NCBI GenBank assembly: GCA_034670405.1
Contig: JAXDDX010000051.1
Location: 897,501-961,500, forward strand
DNA from: Hoplostethus atlanticus
Lineage: Eukaryota; Chordata; Actinopteri; Trachichthyiformes; Trachichthyidae
DNA: 64,000 bases
Reading direction: 5' to 3'
Shown here: in pieces, positions 37,401 through 47,400 of the stretch
Layout of the letters: each line of letters opens with the position of its first letter
Position numbering within the stretch: position 1 is the first letter of the stretch
Notes under the pieces: model-generated
Seen by the model: only the letters and a program-made list of their open reading frames with translations
Told to the model about the DNA's origin: nothing
The model's database searches: none
Translations under genes and position numbers: made by a program

Positions 37401-38021
37401 TCCTGTGGTTGCTGCTAAAGCTGCAACTAGAAGTGGGAAAAAGAAAATGTTTGGCACGTGTTGTTATGTCACATATCTCAGTTAGGTAAACTGATGTAAT
37501 GTGTCTCTTTTTAAAATATTGCAAAACATACCCACCCAACATCCAGCTTCCTACCGATGCCAGCAGTATTTTATTTAATCTTACCATTTTACCGTCTGTT
37601 GGTAGCATTGCCAAATGGTGTGTACGTGTTTTAGTGTTTTACTGCTTGTACTTGTATATGGTATCAGGTTTTCTCAGCAACTTCAGTTCAGTTGAATATT
37701 TCATCATGGTTGAACCTAAGTGGCACTCTCTCTGTCTCTTTTTTCTGATCTTTCTTTTTCATACGATCTTTCACACCAGGAACAACACCCAATTCACCAG
37801 TCAGCCTCCCCAAGTCACCTACGTTCCCATCAGGCCGAGGAGCGTGGCCCGATGAGTGCTCTATCTGTTACGAGAACATGGTGGACACGGTCATCTACGC
37901 CTGTGGACACATGTGTCTCTGCTACACCTGTGGCCTCAAACTCAAGAAGATGTCCAACGCCTGCTGTCCCATCTGCAGAAGGCAGATCAAAGACATTATC
38001 AAAACCTACCGCAGCACATAA
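7639..38021 (+). CDS. neurl1: Neuralized E3 ubiquitin-protein ligase 1 (whole coding span, six exons joined)
   Basis: RING-type E3 ubiquitin ligase of the Neuralized family. By family knowledge it ubiquitinates Notch ligands to promote their endocytosis and acts at membranes and in neurons. The six exons 7639-7672, 16938-17188, 18085-18406, 29835-30563, 37138-37287 and 37780-38021 are each bounded by consensus AG/GT. They join without a frame break to 1728 nt, giving 575 residues against 574 in human NEURL1. Order: N-terminal MGGQITR (possible myristoylation), NHR1 from about residue 48 to 200, a Ser/His-rich linker (244-290), NHR2 from about 292 to 446, a Ser/Pro-rich linker, and a C3HC4 RING with C522, C525, C537, H539, C543, C546, C558 and C561. 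The C-terminus IIKTYRST resembles the human end. The gene converges on sh3pxd2a as in human 10q24. Neurl1 rather than a more distant family member is supported by alignment and synteny. Confidence 0.96.
8349..8432 (+). repeat. (TATC)n / (TGTC)n microsatellite
   Basis: A run of tatc, a short ctct interruption, and then a run of tgtc units. Confidence 0.95.
9335..9380 (+). repeat. (GT)n microsatellite
   Basis: A GT array with minor interruptions. Confidence 0.95.
11040..11074 (+). repeat. (TTTG)n / (TTTC)n microsatellite
   Basis: Adjacent tetranucleotide runs, tttg then tttc. Confidence 0.9.
11416..11474 (+). repeat. (GT)n microsatellite, about 58 bp
   Basis: A pure GT array. Its long Val/Cys or His/Thr frames are artefacts. 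Confidence 0.97.
11941..12010 (+). mobile_element. Short SINE relic
   Basis: gtcagagggtagagcatagt, actaacacagg and gccatgctagaaatgtat parallel the element at 35081. The tail is lost. Confidence 0.5.
14055..14100 (+). repeat. (CA)n microsatellite
   Basis: A pure CA array. Confidence 0.97.
14832..14881 (+). repeat. (GT)n microsatellite
   Basis: A GT array with a short interruption near its start. Confidence 0.95.
16938..17188 (+). CDS. neurl1: neurl1 coding exon 2 (start of NHR1)
   Basis: A pyrimidine-rich tract and cag acceptor precede the exon; the donor is gtattg. It encodes residues 12-95: [17 protein letters not shown], then [12 protein letters not shown] and [16 protein letters not shown], close to human NEURL1. 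It carries the first strands of NHR1, the fold that binds Notch ligands (Delta/Serrate class) in Neuralized proteins. It enters in phase 1 and leaves in phase 0. Confidence 0.95.
17189..18084 (+). other. neurl1: neurl1 intron 2
   Basis: 896 bp, AT-rich, with nothing recognisable beyond the splice signals. It splits NHR1 between RLK and ITKKQ. Confidence 0.9.
18085..18406 (+). CDS. neurl1: neurl1 coding exon 3 (rest of NHR1)
   Basis: Runs from a cag acceptor to a gtaaga donor and encodes residues 96-203. It has [17 protein letters not shown], then [29 protein letters not shown] and [17 protein letters not shown], near-identical to the human NHR1 second half. It ends in phase 1 and the split Asp codon is completed by exon 4. 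Intron 2 upstream is only 896 bp, and intron 3 downstream is about 11.4 kb. Confidence 0.97.
18551..19010. repeat. Possible degraded DNA transposon
   Basis: The left side has ggggcagatttagtgattct followed by ggggccccc. The right side has ggggccctgtggctgccggg, then gcaatcgcc and atggtaagacc. The ends resemble worn inverted repeats of GGGGCC-rich elements common in fish. This is a weak call. Confidence 0.3.
23221..23290 (+). repeat. (AGAAG)n pentanucleotide repeat
   Basis: About thirteen near-perfect agaag units. Confidence 0.95.
25598..25640 (+). repeat. (CTCCT)n pentanucleotide repeat
   Basis: ctcct units followed by cctcct; a C-run lies at about 25673-25684. Confidence 0.9.
26045..26057 (+). 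repeat. Poly-C run
   Basis: Thirteen or so consecutive C bases; a second, shorter C-run lies near 26150. Confidence 0.9.
26402..26462 (+). repeat. (CA)n microsatellite, about 60 bp
   Basis: A CG dinucleotide run leads straight into a pure CA array. Confidence 0.97.
27128..27184 (+). repeat. Interrupted (CA)n microsatellite
   Basis: Two CA arrays separated by a unique stretch of about 20 bp. Confidence 0.95.
29835..30563 (+). CDS. neurl1: neurl1 coding exon 4 (linker and NHR2)
   Basis: At 729 nt this is the largest neurl1 exon; it encodes residues 203-445. It opens with [14 protein letters not shown], continues through SVSLCDLN and [11 protein letters not shown], and then NHR2 ([44 protein letters not shown]). 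Between DLN and [11 protein letters not shown] is a His/Thr/Ser-rich linker (about 244-270) that differs from the Ala-rich human linker. The exon is GC- and CpG-rich against AT-rich flanking introns. The donor gtaagtg lies 16 bp before a small inverted-repeat element. Confidence 0.97.
30580..30778. mobile_element. Small TA-flanked inverted-repeat element (MITE, Tc1/mariner-like)
   Basis: The left end (ctgtgcaaaagtcttaggca inside 30580-30607) recurs inverted at the right end (30751-30778), with TA at both outer edges. The 199-bp interior has no coding frame. TA target duplication and terminal repeats fit a non-autonomous Tc1/mariner-type element. It begins 16 bp after the exon 4 donor. Confidence 0.8.
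31861..31887 (+). repeat. (GA)n microsatellite
   Basis: A pure GA array next to a SINE tail. Confidence 0.95.
31906..31967 (+). mobile_element. SINE tail fragment
   Basis: taagtcacactggataagag, then catcagctaaattcctgaaa, ending in tandem tgtaa units. This is the same tail type as at 41005, without a tRNA head. Confidence 0.6.
32922..32982 (+). repeat. (AGT/AAT)n trinucleotide repeat
   Basis: Mixed agt and aat units over about 60 bp. Confidence 0.9.
33588..33671 (+). repeat. (CTCCT)n with C-runs
   Basis: The same pentamer as at 25598, with two interspersed runs of seven to eight C. Confidence 0.93.
34099..34136 (+). repeat. (CA)n microsatellite
   Basis: A pure CA array; a second CA array follows at 34211-34247. 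Confidence 0.95.
34326..34406 (+). repeat. (GATG)n then (GATA)n microsatellite
   Basis: A ggatgat-type motif repeated, followed by about a dozen gata units. Confidence 0.95.
34784..34997 (+). mobile_element. Degraded tRNA-like fish repeat
   Basis: It has a head tggttagcatggttggctca, a B-box-like ggtttgaatccc, and then gtgatggactggcaacccgt and gggataggctcccgaccctg. These phrases recur together in a very common dispersed fish repeat. The family name was not assigned. Confidence 0.7.
35081..35210 (+). mobile_element. tRNA-derived SINE relic
   Basis: It reads atgggtagagcaaggcacta, then cccatgcttgaaatgtattg and a tail gctaaaagcatccatcaaat. It shares its head and middle with the relic at 11941. 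Confidence 0.6.
36847..36912 (+). mobile_element. Internally deleted copy of the same SINE head
   Basis: cagctcagtcggta joins directly to gggtcgtgggttcgatcccc and then cacatagtgtcaagtacctt, as in the element at 41005. About 25 bases between the A-box and B-box are missing, and the tail stops early. It is an old or recombined relic. Confidence 0.7.
37138..37287 (+). CDS. neurl1: neurl1 coding exon 5 (Ser/Pro-rich linker)
   Basis: Bounded by a tag acceptor and gtaggt donor, 150 nt, phase 1 in and out. It encodes residues 446-495, a low-complexity linker ([19 protein letters not shown], ending [10 protein letters not shown]) between NHR2 and the RING. The human linker is also Ser/Pro/Gly-rich with a similar SDPxL motif (here SDPVL). 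The identity is secured by phase and by position between two unmistakable exons. Confidence 0.88.
37288..37779 (+). other. neurl1: neurl1 intron 5
   Basis: 492 bp between a gtaggt donor and an acceptor with a strong pyrimidine tract (tctctttttt... cacaccag). Nothing else was recognised. Confidence 0.9.
37780..38021 (+). CDS. neurl1: neurl1 last coding exon (C3HC4 RING)
   Basis: Encodes residues 496-575 plus a TAA stop. [13 protein letters not shown] leads into the [24 protein letters not shown], then [12 protein letters not shown] and [19 protein letters not shown]. All eight zinc ligands are present (C522, C525, C537, H539, C543, C546, C558, C561), so the ligase domain looks intact. The RING recruits the E2 enzyme for ubiquitin transfer. 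Confidence 0.97.
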
Positions 38022-38793
38022 GGGGAAGACCAGTGAAGAAGGGGGCCGCCAGGAAATCGGGGGGGACCTCCTTAGAACAGCAAAATTCCTGAGTCAGGAG
38101 AGAGAAACTTCTAAGTTCAGGGAATATGAATTCTGGTAGTTTCATTTGGTGTTTTCACAGAATCTTTGTTGGTTGGTTGACTCCCACGACCTAAGTCAGT
38201 TTCATTGGGAAGGTCTCTCACTTTAAAGTTGCCCTCATAGCCTCTCTGCGGAGGCAACGCTTGAAGTGGCAGGGAGAACTTTCTTCTCGCCAGAAGTATT
38301 CACTCTCTCCTGGGATCCTGGAAGTTTTCAAGACTTTGCGGGAGAGAAAAGTCTCAACCAACTCATCATTCTTTCATTTGTTGAGCCATGTCTATGATTT
38401 AGAGACTGTCCTTTTGCGCTGAGGCAAATGAGTAATTTTGGGGCTCTTTGTCTCAATGATAGCTGTTTGATGTTGTGGTAGAGGGTGGCTGAGGCTCAGA
38501 AATGTGCTGTCAACGTGATGCATATTTCTGACTTAACCAGGCAAAAACACACCCACAGCAGGTAATGTTTTATGTACTCATCTCAGTATGCCACAACTTG
38601 TGTCTGTGTGTTACTGAGCCCAACTACAGTGGAATAGAGGAGACATCATTCTGGCATTGCAATGATGAACTGATGGATTCCTGTCATTGTCCTGGGAATT
38701 GTCAATGAGTAATGTTGTATTTAAAGACGCGAGGCGCAGGGACTTGAATATATTAAGTAGGATTGTAACACCTCTTGTATTCATATATTCTCA

Positions 38794-38799
38794 AATAAA
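38794..38799 (+). terminator. Candidate proximal poly(A) signal of neurl1
   Basis: AATAAA lies 773 nt after the stop, followed within about 35 nt by a TG-rich stretch (tgttggtggtagctg). This matches the canonical signal plus downstream element; use is not shown. Confidence 0.5.
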
Positions 38800-41004
38800 T
38801 GTACCTTTATGGTAGTTCTATTGCAAATGTTGGTGGTAGCTGTCTTGTTGCGCTAGCTAGCTGCTTGCTCTGCAGTGTGGTATGTTGCACTGAAATCAGC
38901 ATTGTTCTCTCAGAAACGCCCCATTATTGACAGAGAGGATAAGGATGTCACACAGTCGTCAAACCTGTGTCTAGCAGCCTCCGCATCTCAGAATTTTTGT
39001 ATCATAGGAAAGGAAATAGGAAGTGGCTAAACTGTAATTGGATGTTCCTCAGGGCCAGCTATTTTTTTAGAAGATGTGAACTATTTTCCCTATCTATATC
39101 CATGCCTAATACACTGTGAGCTCTCATGACAAATTGACAGGTCCTCAAAATAGCTCCCATAACAACACATAAAGTCAAAGGATCGTTGCCATGGTAGCAA
39201 CAGTCACCACAGATATGACACAGCCTCCTGCCTTAACTCATGGAAGGTTCATTTGTTATGTGCAGATATATGGTATTCTGTGCTTCTGCCGTGTTTTCCA
39301 AGACCCCTAACAAAATACCAAATAATGCTGTTGTGTGGCAAACGATCACAAGACGTCCACTCAGAGGAGAAAAAAAAGCACACAAGTCATTTTTGTAACC
39401 TAAATACATGCCAGGTCCAAAGTTTAACTAATTCTATGTATAGTAACCTTTGTGATTTAAGTACAAGCTTTTCACCAGCAGCAGATCTTTTACAGAAATT
39501 AATTCGGGGTAGGGGAACTTTGAGGCAAAACTGCAGTATCAAAAGCTCATATTTTGATTATTGTTCTTGTCCAGCACAAGGTGATTCCTATAGCCTAATT
39601 TCATCATAAAATGTGTGATATATCCCCCACAAATTTCACTCACACCTGTACATACAACAACTGAACTATAAGCCATAGCTTATTATAAGATATCACATGA
39701 AGCTGAGAGTTTTTGAGGAAATACATCATACTTTGTAATGTAGATAATCAACAAATGGGGCTGAAAACTATGCTGCTATGGTATTTGCCAGGTGTCCTTT
39801 TCGGCAAATGCTGACATTGATGTTTCGCACATCCTCCCTCCCACATACAGTTTGATGACGCTACTGCTTGAAGTGTTAATTCACATTTGAATGTTAACTT
39901 ATGTATTTAGAGAGGTAAATTACTTTTATTGGTGTGGTTGAATTCAAAAAAGAAAAAAAAAGGTTTTTTAAGTTTGTTTTGATGGATAATCACAATTAAA
40001 ATGTTTGCTTTCTTGTTTATCTGAACCACAACCTAAACTTATTCTTGTTTTCTAATCATCCTAGGTAAGGATATAGAGGTTTTCTTGTACCTTGCAGCAA
40101 TAAGAGATATTGCAGTATACAATCAGAACCTCATTGCTTTGGGGTGCAAGATATAAACTCTTGATTTTATTACAATCCCTGAATTTCAGGTGCTTTTTGT
40201 AATTACATTTCCTGTGTGTAAGCCCATGTTAAGGAGTCCTAGTACCCAGTTCTGTATTTATAGCCCTTATATCATTATATAGTTTGAAAGCCATTGCTGT
40301 ATGGTAATGATAAATGTCACTTTATAAAGCTCCTGATTGTACTTTTTTAAATATTTAGACTGTAGTTGCTCTCTGGGATTTGACCATGGCATGTTAATTT
40401 TGTGCAGACTCTGACCAAATCCAACAATTCATTTAGATTTATTGTTGTTTCTCACTGGTTTGCATAATCGTTGTTATATACATGGTGTAAAACAATGCAC
40501 GGTGCAGACAATGCAATCATTTATTGGCCTTTTTTTTTTTTTTTCTTTAACATTTTTTGAACCTACAATCATCAGTTTTGGACCACAGAAATTCATGTAC
40601 ATTGTATCATGCTAAACCACAGTCGCAAGCCAAATTATCACTTGGCTGAGCATTTTCATCTGTGAATAATTTTGTACACACTGGCTTTTCAAGATGCCAT
40701 GCCATTGTCATTTTTTGTCATTTTTATTTTTGCATCAACAAGCTCCAAAATACTCAATAAGCCCCTTGAATGTTATTGACCCTGTAATGTACTATTTATT
40801 TGTCCTTCACTGATGTGTGGACTAATTCCTCCAAACCTACTTTACTTGTGTGTTGTCTTTCTTCTGCATTGCCTCTATAATGATAGGACCCATCTATGTC
40901 TGGCGGAGCACACCTCAGCAGATTTAGAGAATTGCAGTTTTCCTTTTTCTTTAGATTTTACTACTTTTTCATCGTGTGCGAGTTTGTTTGTCTATTATAT
41001 ATTT

Positions 41005-41140
41005 GGCCGGCCCGGACAGCTCAGACGGTAGAGCATGAGACTCTCAGTCTCAGGGTCGTGGGTTCAATCCCCACATAGTGTCAAGTACCTTTGTAAGTCG
41101 CTTTGGATAAAAGCGTCTGCTAAATGACTGTAATGTAAAT
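41005..41140 (+). mobile_element. tRNA-derived SINE with common teleost tail
   Basis: A tRNA-like head has an A-box region (cagctcagacggtagagc) and B-box (ggttcaatcc, 41061-41070). A tail follows: agtcgctttggataaaagcg, then tctgctaaatgactgtaatg. This tail is widespread in fish SINEs. The copy lies inside the longer candidate neurl1 3' UTR. Confidence 0.8.
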
Positions 41141-41381
41141 GTTCACTCCAAGTGAACGTCAGGACCAACAGTAGACAAGCATCAAAGCAGGATGCTGTAG
41201 TGGTCATGTAGACTGGAACCAATGGGCAATGTTTGAAATACTATATAGTGCTCTGTTTGACCATTGTTGTGACACAGCAGTTGAAGTACTTTGCAAACCT
41301 TTACTTTTTCCTTTGAAATACCAGTAGTTTCCAAGTGTTTGTTTGTGAGGTCTGTTCAATGTCAGTCGGATGATTGTGGTC

Positions 41382-41387
41382 AATAAA
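41382..41387 (+). terminator. Candidate distal poly(A) signal of neurl1
   Basis: AATAAA is followed about 20 nt later by an A-rich cleavage zone and then a GT-rich element (ctgttgtgtctgattgtg). Its layout is the more complete of the two candidates. Confidence 0.5.
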
Positions 41388-41408
41388 CTTTCCAAATGTG
41401 TTTGAGCA

Positions 41409-44400
41409 AAAAAGAAAAAATCCCTGTTGTGTCTGATTGTGTCTTGATTCCTGTTCCATTAACTACTGAGTATAAAAAATATAGTATATATAGATGTACA
41501 TCCAGTGGTAGGCATTGCACAAATCTCCTTTCAAGCATGTATCATGTATCTTGCATCTAACCTGCATTAATTCTGCAAGCATACAGTACAACCAAATGAG
41601 TATATTGTAACATCTATAATAGATCCAAATTAGTATATTGTGACAAAAAACTCCAGTGGCTCTAATGGAACTAGCTACCAGATCATTCCTTGTAATTTTT
41701 GACAGCAGAAAAGCAGGAAAAACTTAATTTTTGGTTGGAGCTAAAGTGCTACACTAATTCAGCAAGCATGAAGTAAAAAGTGGAACTACAATGGCTGTCA
41801 TTGTGTATGGGATACACACAATACTAATGTGTGATGATGTGCATTGGCATCGTTGCCTTACTTTACCCAGATATACTTATATGTGTAACAGATTTCAGAT
41901 TTTGTCCAATATATTTCACAGATCCCTGACTGCAGTACTGCCACTCACCTGCCACAATGCAGTGACCATGAATCGACACAATGTCTGCATGCACTTGACC
42001 TTTGACACTGACACCTAAAGAAGCCAAATTGTACCTTAGCCTTATAACTCAGATGTACCTCATGTCCTCATGAGGTTCGGGTAAAACACTATGCCAAGTC
42101 CTCTGGGGGCCCCAGCTCTATGTAACATCATGTGTTATGGACTAGTAGAGGCATAGCAGAGACCGTTAGGACTATCATCTGTGAAAATAATTGAAAATGT
42201 CCTACTTTGAATCGCAAATCACTGCTACTAAAATAGTATTGTAGAATCATGAAGCACCTCAGCCAAACACCCCTTTAGAGGTGCCAGATAGACATGTGTC
42301 TGTCAGTGTCTGCAATGGACTGCTTCATCACAGCTCCATACAAAAGAGCTTGCTAAGGGCTGTGAATATGATGAGTAATAATCTCATGATGAGAATAATC
42401 CATATGACTGTATCGAATGCCTGTCATCATTCACTGAAGCATTCATATCCCTGTTATGGAGATCATCATCCTTCAGCGTTAACGTCCAATGTTATTAATT
42501 ATGCGGCAAAGAATTAGATATCAGGATGGATCATAATGGAATTTCATGGAAGTCTTAATGCCAACATACATATTGGCTTTGTAGTGTGCAGGCTTATGCA
42601 TATGAAAATCCCCCTGAAAACCATTAATGCTGTCTGTCCCGTTGAATGTGACGTTTTAAGTGGGAGGGCTTGAACGAAGACCGGTTCAAGACAGCCATCT
42701 AGTGGAAATGTATTGCTAAGGCACTGTGTAGCTTATGAGGGGTTTCATTCCGAAACACCAGGGATGTCACCTGATGTTCATTGTTCAGCACTTCAAAAAT
42801 ACAACTGAATAAGTCACCAAAAGTGTTGCTAAATAATGATTGTAAGGGTTGTAAGATAGCACACAAACATAGACCATGAGTTGTACTTTGATACCTGCAA
42901 TCATTTAAGGGGGTAGGTGTCATATTTTGCAAACGGCAGATATCTTACTTTGGAATTACTCTTCATGTGTGTTGTGTACTGCACAGCACCTTTCTGACCA
43001 ATTTCTGACCAACCAGTTTCAATGAAGCAACCAAAAAGTATTATTTGTGTTATCTGTGTTTCACTTACCCATCATGTGCTTGTGTATATGATATTCCTTG
43101 CAATATTTCTTAACCATCTCGGACATTTTTGCAATGAAAACCCACATACCTTCTCCTGAAAGTATATATTTTCCATTAAGAGGTGGAGGTTTGTGGTGCT
43201 GGTATGGGATGGAGGTGTAGGCACATATTTTATGCTCATCTGGACACAAGTGATAAATCTTTCCATACAAGTTTGGATACCAGAGAGCAGAATTCCCGTC
43301 TTTCCTCTTTAGTGGGTAACTGGGGCCCGGAGAGCTCGTTTATCTTCATTCATTCCTCTCAACCTCCTCACACTTTTCTCTCATAACTCATGCCTCGCTA
43401 GATATAACCAGCTGCATTGTTCTGCTGTTCCAAATCTAAACTCATTTAATCTAGCCCGCTAAACAAGGTGAATAAAGATAAATGTCTCAATCTGTAATAT
43501 TACTGTCACATACTTGTTCTTGGCGAGACCTTCTAGAAATGTCACAAGCACAAATGTGTCCCTGTTCTTCATCTGCAGTATCAGCAGCATGCAAGGGGCA
43601 GGGGTAAAATTGTATAAAAGGGCCACTTCTGGGGCCTTTGTCGTTTGTCGTTTGTCAGCTCAACACCCCCCCCCCCCCCACACACATCCCCCATCCCATC
43701 TTTTTGGTCTCTTTTCACTGTGAATACTCTAATAAAAGCAGAAGTGCCATAGAAATAATCTTTAAAAGAGCGCTTAACCAGAAATGCTATGGGGGTGTGG
43801 GAGCAGACAGGGGAAGACATTTTGCAAAAATGTGCTTTTAAAAACTAATTTCTGGTGAGTGTTGTACAGGGACATGTGCATACCCTGTCAATGAGATTTG
43901 TATTTATTTTTTATTTATTTATTTTCTAATCCAATCTAAAAATAGATATACAATTAAATGCAATATGAAATTAAACAACTTTGAAATATCAAATAGGATC
44001 CTACAAAACTATTTTTTGTTTCTTTAGCAAGATAGTTTAAGGCAACTAAAAAAATGTGTGCTCAATCAGTATTAGTATTTCTAGATTATCTTTATACAAA
44101 ATATCTAGCGCTCCCATTCAGTAATTGCAACTTCCACTTTCATCATTCATTTCAAGTTCTACTGTTCTATCAATAAGAGTCAATGCACAGCTCTTTTTGC
44201 CCAGAAGAATTCCAGGTGAAACTGCGCTAGGCCGCTGAAAGTGAAGAGGCATTTTGAAAATCACTTTATTGATAGTTTGGCATGCCATTTTAAAAGTATG
44301 ACCAATAGTCCAAATAGCTAAAGGTAATGACACAGTTAACAGTGGGAAAATTTGTGAAAAGTGAAATAAAGTGAAATAGATGTAGGCCTAGGTTTAAAAT

Positions 44401-47400
44401 TATGTTTACAGGCCAGCCCTAATAGTTCTCAGTGCAGTTTGGCATCGCTCACAATTTTGGCAGTTTTTCCATCTGAATGAGCTCAACATTTTATCATTTG
44501 GGATCAGAAGGAAAGTGTCTTGTGATTTTACGGAGAGGATGAAATCATTCATGTGACCTTAAATGCTCACTGTTGTTGAAGACCCCCCCCCAGTATGGAA
44601 GTGTGTAAAACAAATGAAAAGGGGCCAGTCTAAACAACAAAGATAATACATTTAATATTGTTTCTCTTTAGGGCAATGCGAGATACAATGTAAACATGTA
44701 CAAGATACAAAAAGGAACGAGTTTTCAAAATAAAATGGTAGATAAGAAAATGCCCTGTTTTCAAAAGGAATGCACATGTGCAGAATGTTTTCAATCATAA
44801 ATTAGCTGGGATAGCATTTGCTTCCATTTTCTCTTGTTCTAATGCACTAGTGCACAGTATTATGATGTTCAGATTGGTGTGTGACGCTTTGTCATGACAT
44901 AAGATTTCATGGCCAGGTGACTCATCACTGGATGATTCAGTGACATTTACAATGGAATTGGAATAGAATGGAAGAGGGAGGAAAAAAACAGTCCTCTTTA
45001 GCCTCCTTTTGAAAACAAGGACTTTCCGAGAGTTAAACACAATTATCGCATAACAATAATGGTGATAAAAAACACAAGAGAAAAACAAAAGAATAGCACC
45101 TCCTTTGGTCCAACTCGAGGCATGTAGTTGTTATTGTGGAGTTGACATGCTGGTAGCAGATCGTAGTTGTTAAGTTCAAGTTGGGGTTACCAAAACTGTT
45201 ACAGATCATGAGCATAACTAAAAGGTTTGGTGGTTTGACACCTCGTCAAGGAATCAGGCTTCCACGACAGAGTTTTGGCACACTACTTTTCCACGGCATG
45301 GTAGTGACACGAATACCTTCAAAGGCTTTATCAAGGCCAAAAAAAAAAAAGATTCCGCCACCTTCCATGACTCTAACTCAACACGCAAGGCCATTGAACA
45401 TCAATCAGCCTTGACAGCTTCCTTCCCCAGGAAATATGGCCGAGCTCCAACTGGCACCAGAGACTCCCATGCAGAGACAGCGGCAGTACCCTTGATTATT
45501 AGGGAGCTGTTGCAGCTGGGATATCATCTAACTGGCTACAGTTAATTAAGACACACTGTTGTGATAATTAGAAATGGGGGACTCACACTGAGACAAAGAG
45601 AAAGCTTCAGCATGACAAGGAAACTGACACAAAGACACAGCATGCCTCATTCCTCAACACAGCCTTTTTGGCGCTTTGAGACAGCTCCCGCTGAGGCCTG
45701 TTGGTGCGTTAAAAACAACTGTTACTGTAAGTAACTTATTAGCGTGACATAATCAGCATTCCCTGAATTAGAAACTTGGGACGCTGTCGAGTAAGCCCTG
45801 CATTTTCAATTCCCTTTTCTCTCTCCTTTCACACACACAAACAAAAACCTAGGTATTCATTTAAACAAGTAAAAAACCTACAAATTCATCCCCTAAATAC
45901 GTCCCACCTGCTCACACACACTTACTACAACTTCCTTATCAGACCTACCGCTCCATCCTCTATCAAACATTCCCAAACACTAACCCAACTCTTCTAGGGC
46001 TGGGTATTGTTCACTTTTGGATACCCATATCCATACCCATATCTATCCGATAGTTCAAATTTTAAAGAATTTCTAAAATTAGATTTTTTTCCAATACCAT
46101 TCTATTTTGAATGAAAACATATTTCATTAGATATTTGAGTAAATTATTTTCTGTGTACATAGTACTACATAGCTACTACTTAGGCTGCTACATAGAATTG
46201 GACCGAATTCAATTAATTTATCAAAGGCAGAGGAATATGTCAAAATTCAAGATCTCACTGTAGGAACCCTTTTTAATACCTTTCAATGCCTTATTCCAAA
46301 AATCGTTATATCTTTAACGAGTATTTTTTTGCGTTTTTCAACACCCAGTCTTACTCCCCTTGCACCCTCAGGGCAACACAAGATCTAAAGACACTGACAG
46401 CAAAATAAACTAAAACCAGACACAGGATTAGTATAGCTGTTTCTAAGTTACGCTAAGCACAGAGAGTGAGACTGAGAGATATCTGTCTTTGAAAGTGTGA
46501 ACTCATTTGTCTGAATTGGCCTCTCACTGGCTTGCAGTTGTGCTGTCGGCGCATTGAGAGAATTCAGCGGCATCAAACTTCAAGTGCCGCGATTAAAACA
46601 GTGTTTGGGGTAATGAGATTTCACAGCCTGGCCTCATAAGTGGAGAGCTCATTAGGCTTGGGGGGTGGAAGATGGATAGAAAAGTTTGATCCAATGGGTT
46701 CCCAGTTGGAAGGAGGAACTCTTCGTAGTGACAGTACAAAATGGCTTTCACCTCCCTCTCTCACTCTCTCTCTCTTGCTCTCCTTGTCAACTAGAATCCA
46801 CTACCTGATCTATCTTACATCTCCCCACATCCTACCATAACAAATCTCCTCCTTGACCTCCAACTTCTCTTCTCCTGAGCACACCTGCACACAATCCATC
46901 TCATCATGCAAAACACACACTCTCTCAAAACACCCAGGCATTCCCCCTTAAACCCAACCTCCTAGACACTTGATATATCTCAATCCTTCTCCCTAGACTA
47001 CTCTACCAAGCTCACACGGGAACGGACTGCTTGGCTGTGTCGAGGAAGAAGCATGATAGAAACATGGGGGGTGGGGAAGAGAGAAAGAGAACTAGGAAAT
47101 GGAAAATAAGTGTAGCCAGGAGCAATAAGCTATGGCATCAGCTACTATCTGGAATTACAGGGCTTAAGGCGCTTCACGCCTGAGAGGTGCCGTCCATTTG
47201 TTAAAATAAGTGGGGAAGAACACATAGTGGAGCTAGCATAGCGCAGCTGTCTCACTTGATTGACCCCCTGGAATATGTTGGGAACCTAATCTATTTCCTC
47301 TGGCATGAATGGCTTCACCTCATCACTGTGTGTGTGTGTGCTGGGCTCGATTGGCAGGCCTTCTTTCATAGCCACTAAACGTAAAACCAACTACATGAAG

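Larger units (their letters stand above)
38022..41408 (+). other. neurl1: neurl1 3' UTR (two candidate ends)
   Basis: No coding frame of interest follows the TAA. AATAAA at 38794-38799 is followed by a GT-rich stretch, giving a UTR of about 0.8 kb. A second AATAAA at 41382-41387 is followed by an A-run and then a strongly GT-rich element (about 41424-41450), giving about 3.4 kb. The AT-rich, microsatellite-poor texture between them fits a long neuronal-type UTR. A tRNA-derived SINE (41005-41140) lies inside the longer form. Confidence 0.5.

Noticed and set aside
41018-41075. tRNA gene with A and B boxes
   Set aside because: The head continues into a SINE tail and does not close a proper acceptor stem; it is a retrotransposon copy.
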